DNA of 64,000 nt from Actinoplanes teichomyceticus ATCC 31121 (GTDB lineage Bacteria > Actinomycetota > Actinomycetes > Mycobacteriales > Micromonosporaceae). Positions 63,707-64,000 of the stretch are shown here, piece by piece; within the stretch, counting starts at the first letter, position 1, and each line of letters begins with the position of its first letter. The DNA lies in the NCBI RefSeq assembly GCF_003711105.1, contig NZ_CP023865.1, positions 5,109,001 through 5,173,000 of the forward strand. The letters are read 5' to 3'. A model generated the notes under the pieces. The model ran no database searches. It had not been told where the DNA came from and saw only the letters and a program-made list of their open reading frames with translations. The translations under genes were made by a program, and so were the position numbers.

Positions 63707-63762
63707 AGATTGGCATGATCAAATACTGACTTGGGCACGGCGGCGAGCGGGATAATTGAGGC
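63707..63762 (+). promoter_or_regulatory. Leaderless promoter of MGQL-family gene B
   Basis: ATTGGCATGATCAAATACTG, then ACTTGGGC, and GATAAT (63751-63756) exactly 6 nt before the ATG at 63763. Nearly identical to the promoter at 46924-46979, while sequence further upstream is unrelated. Confidence 0.65.
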
Positions 63763-64000
63763 ATGGGGCAGTTGTCGCTGTTCAGCAGAATGGACCTCGC
63801 GGGGATGCGGGACCGGGCCGGTTCGCGGAATTATTCACCGGCTTGCGACGCGTTTCGTCGTGAGCATGAGCGTCGGCGCTTGTGGGGTTTGCGGCGCCGT
63901 CATGCCGAGAAGTTGCGGCGCGTGGGCACCGCGCCGCTGACCGCGCCCGCCGGCAGGGGTGACCTGACCTGCCCGGCGATCACGGCTTCGCCCGCAGTGG
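63763..64000 (+). CDS. MGQL-family gene B, N-terminal part (runs off the window)
   Basis: The first 79 codons of a paralogue of the gene at 46980. Start MGQLSLFSRMDLAGMRDR, then SRNYSPACDAFRREHERRR and RRHAEKLRR. Similarity continues through TAPAGRGDLT and PAITAS before the window ends. The head is very basic (Arg/His-rich) and predicted helical, as in nucleic-acid-binding or scaffold helices, but no family is recognised. Two copies 17 kb apart with matching promoters suggest a lineage-specific gene family. Confidence 0.6.
   Translation, partial: MGQLSLFSRMDLAGMRDRAGSRNYSPACDAFRREHERRRLWGLRRRHAEKLRRVGTAPLTAPAGRGDLTCPAITASPAV

Overview
The window is very GC-rich, with strongly GC-biased third codon positions. 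It reads as a chromosomal segment of a filamentous actinomycete, most likely Actinoplanes or another Micromonosporaceae genus. Supporting genes are two GAF-ANTAR regulators, a mycothiol-dependent-type enzyme, a MASE1 histidine kinase, a PilZ-tailed chemoreceptor (motile-spore actinomycetes carry chemotaxis genes), PrsW, a DUF2804 gene, and many leaderless genes with a TANNNT -10 box 6-7 nt before the start codon. No rRNA, tRNA, transposase, integrase or CRISPR array was found.

Layout. 1-16 kb: the 5' part of a coiled-coil protein gene, a secreted LamG protein, and a minus-strand pentose operon (ytfQ-ytfR-ytfT-yjfF-araA, with the last four genes joined by ATGA overlaps) facing a LacI regulator across two operator copies. 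Then come a DUF3592 protein, a TIM-barrel glycosidase facing a TetR gene, araD with its own LacI-type site, and an orphan PstS-like lipoprotein with a membrane partner. 16.9-26.4 kb: a 2508-residue DUF4011 / SF1 helicase / PD-(D/E)XK / DUF3320 protein beside a HIRAN-domain protein. This is the strongest candidate defence or DNA-repair module here. Both proteins carry long repeat-built linkers.

27-40 kb: an MDR oxidoreductase facing a TetR gene, an F420-type NADP oxidoreductase, a MOSC protein, a MASE1-PAS histidine kinase, a chemoreceptor-PilZ protein preceded by a short coupled leader ORF, a TetR/ABC-2 exporter operon, a hydrolase-phosphoribosyltransferase pair, a decayed small gene, and two head-to-head GAF-ANTAR paralogues. 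40-56.6 kb: an enzyme I-like protein that seems to have lost its phosphohistidine, PrsW, a Tat-exported PAP2-type phosphatase, a secreted alpha/beta hydrolase, a repeat-tailed gene of an apparent paralogue family, a LysR gene facing fused putA, a maleylpyruvate isomerase-like gene, a WapI-like immunity gene, a HAD phosphatase, an RraA-like protein and DUF2804. 56.6-64 kb: a 2.4-kb repeat block, an aldo/keto reductase, a flavoprotein facing YggT, a lipoprotein, a GNAT acetyltransferase, and the start of a second member of the repeat-tailed family with a near-identical promoter.

Two genome-style features recur. Many intergenic stretches hold short tandem arrays (14 to 84 bp units) that run through several reading frames. 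At least fourteen genes look leaderless. The sugar genes suggest uptake of arabinose or another pentose with conversion to ribulose by AraA and epimerisation of ribulose-5-phosphate by AraD. The kinase araB is not in the window.
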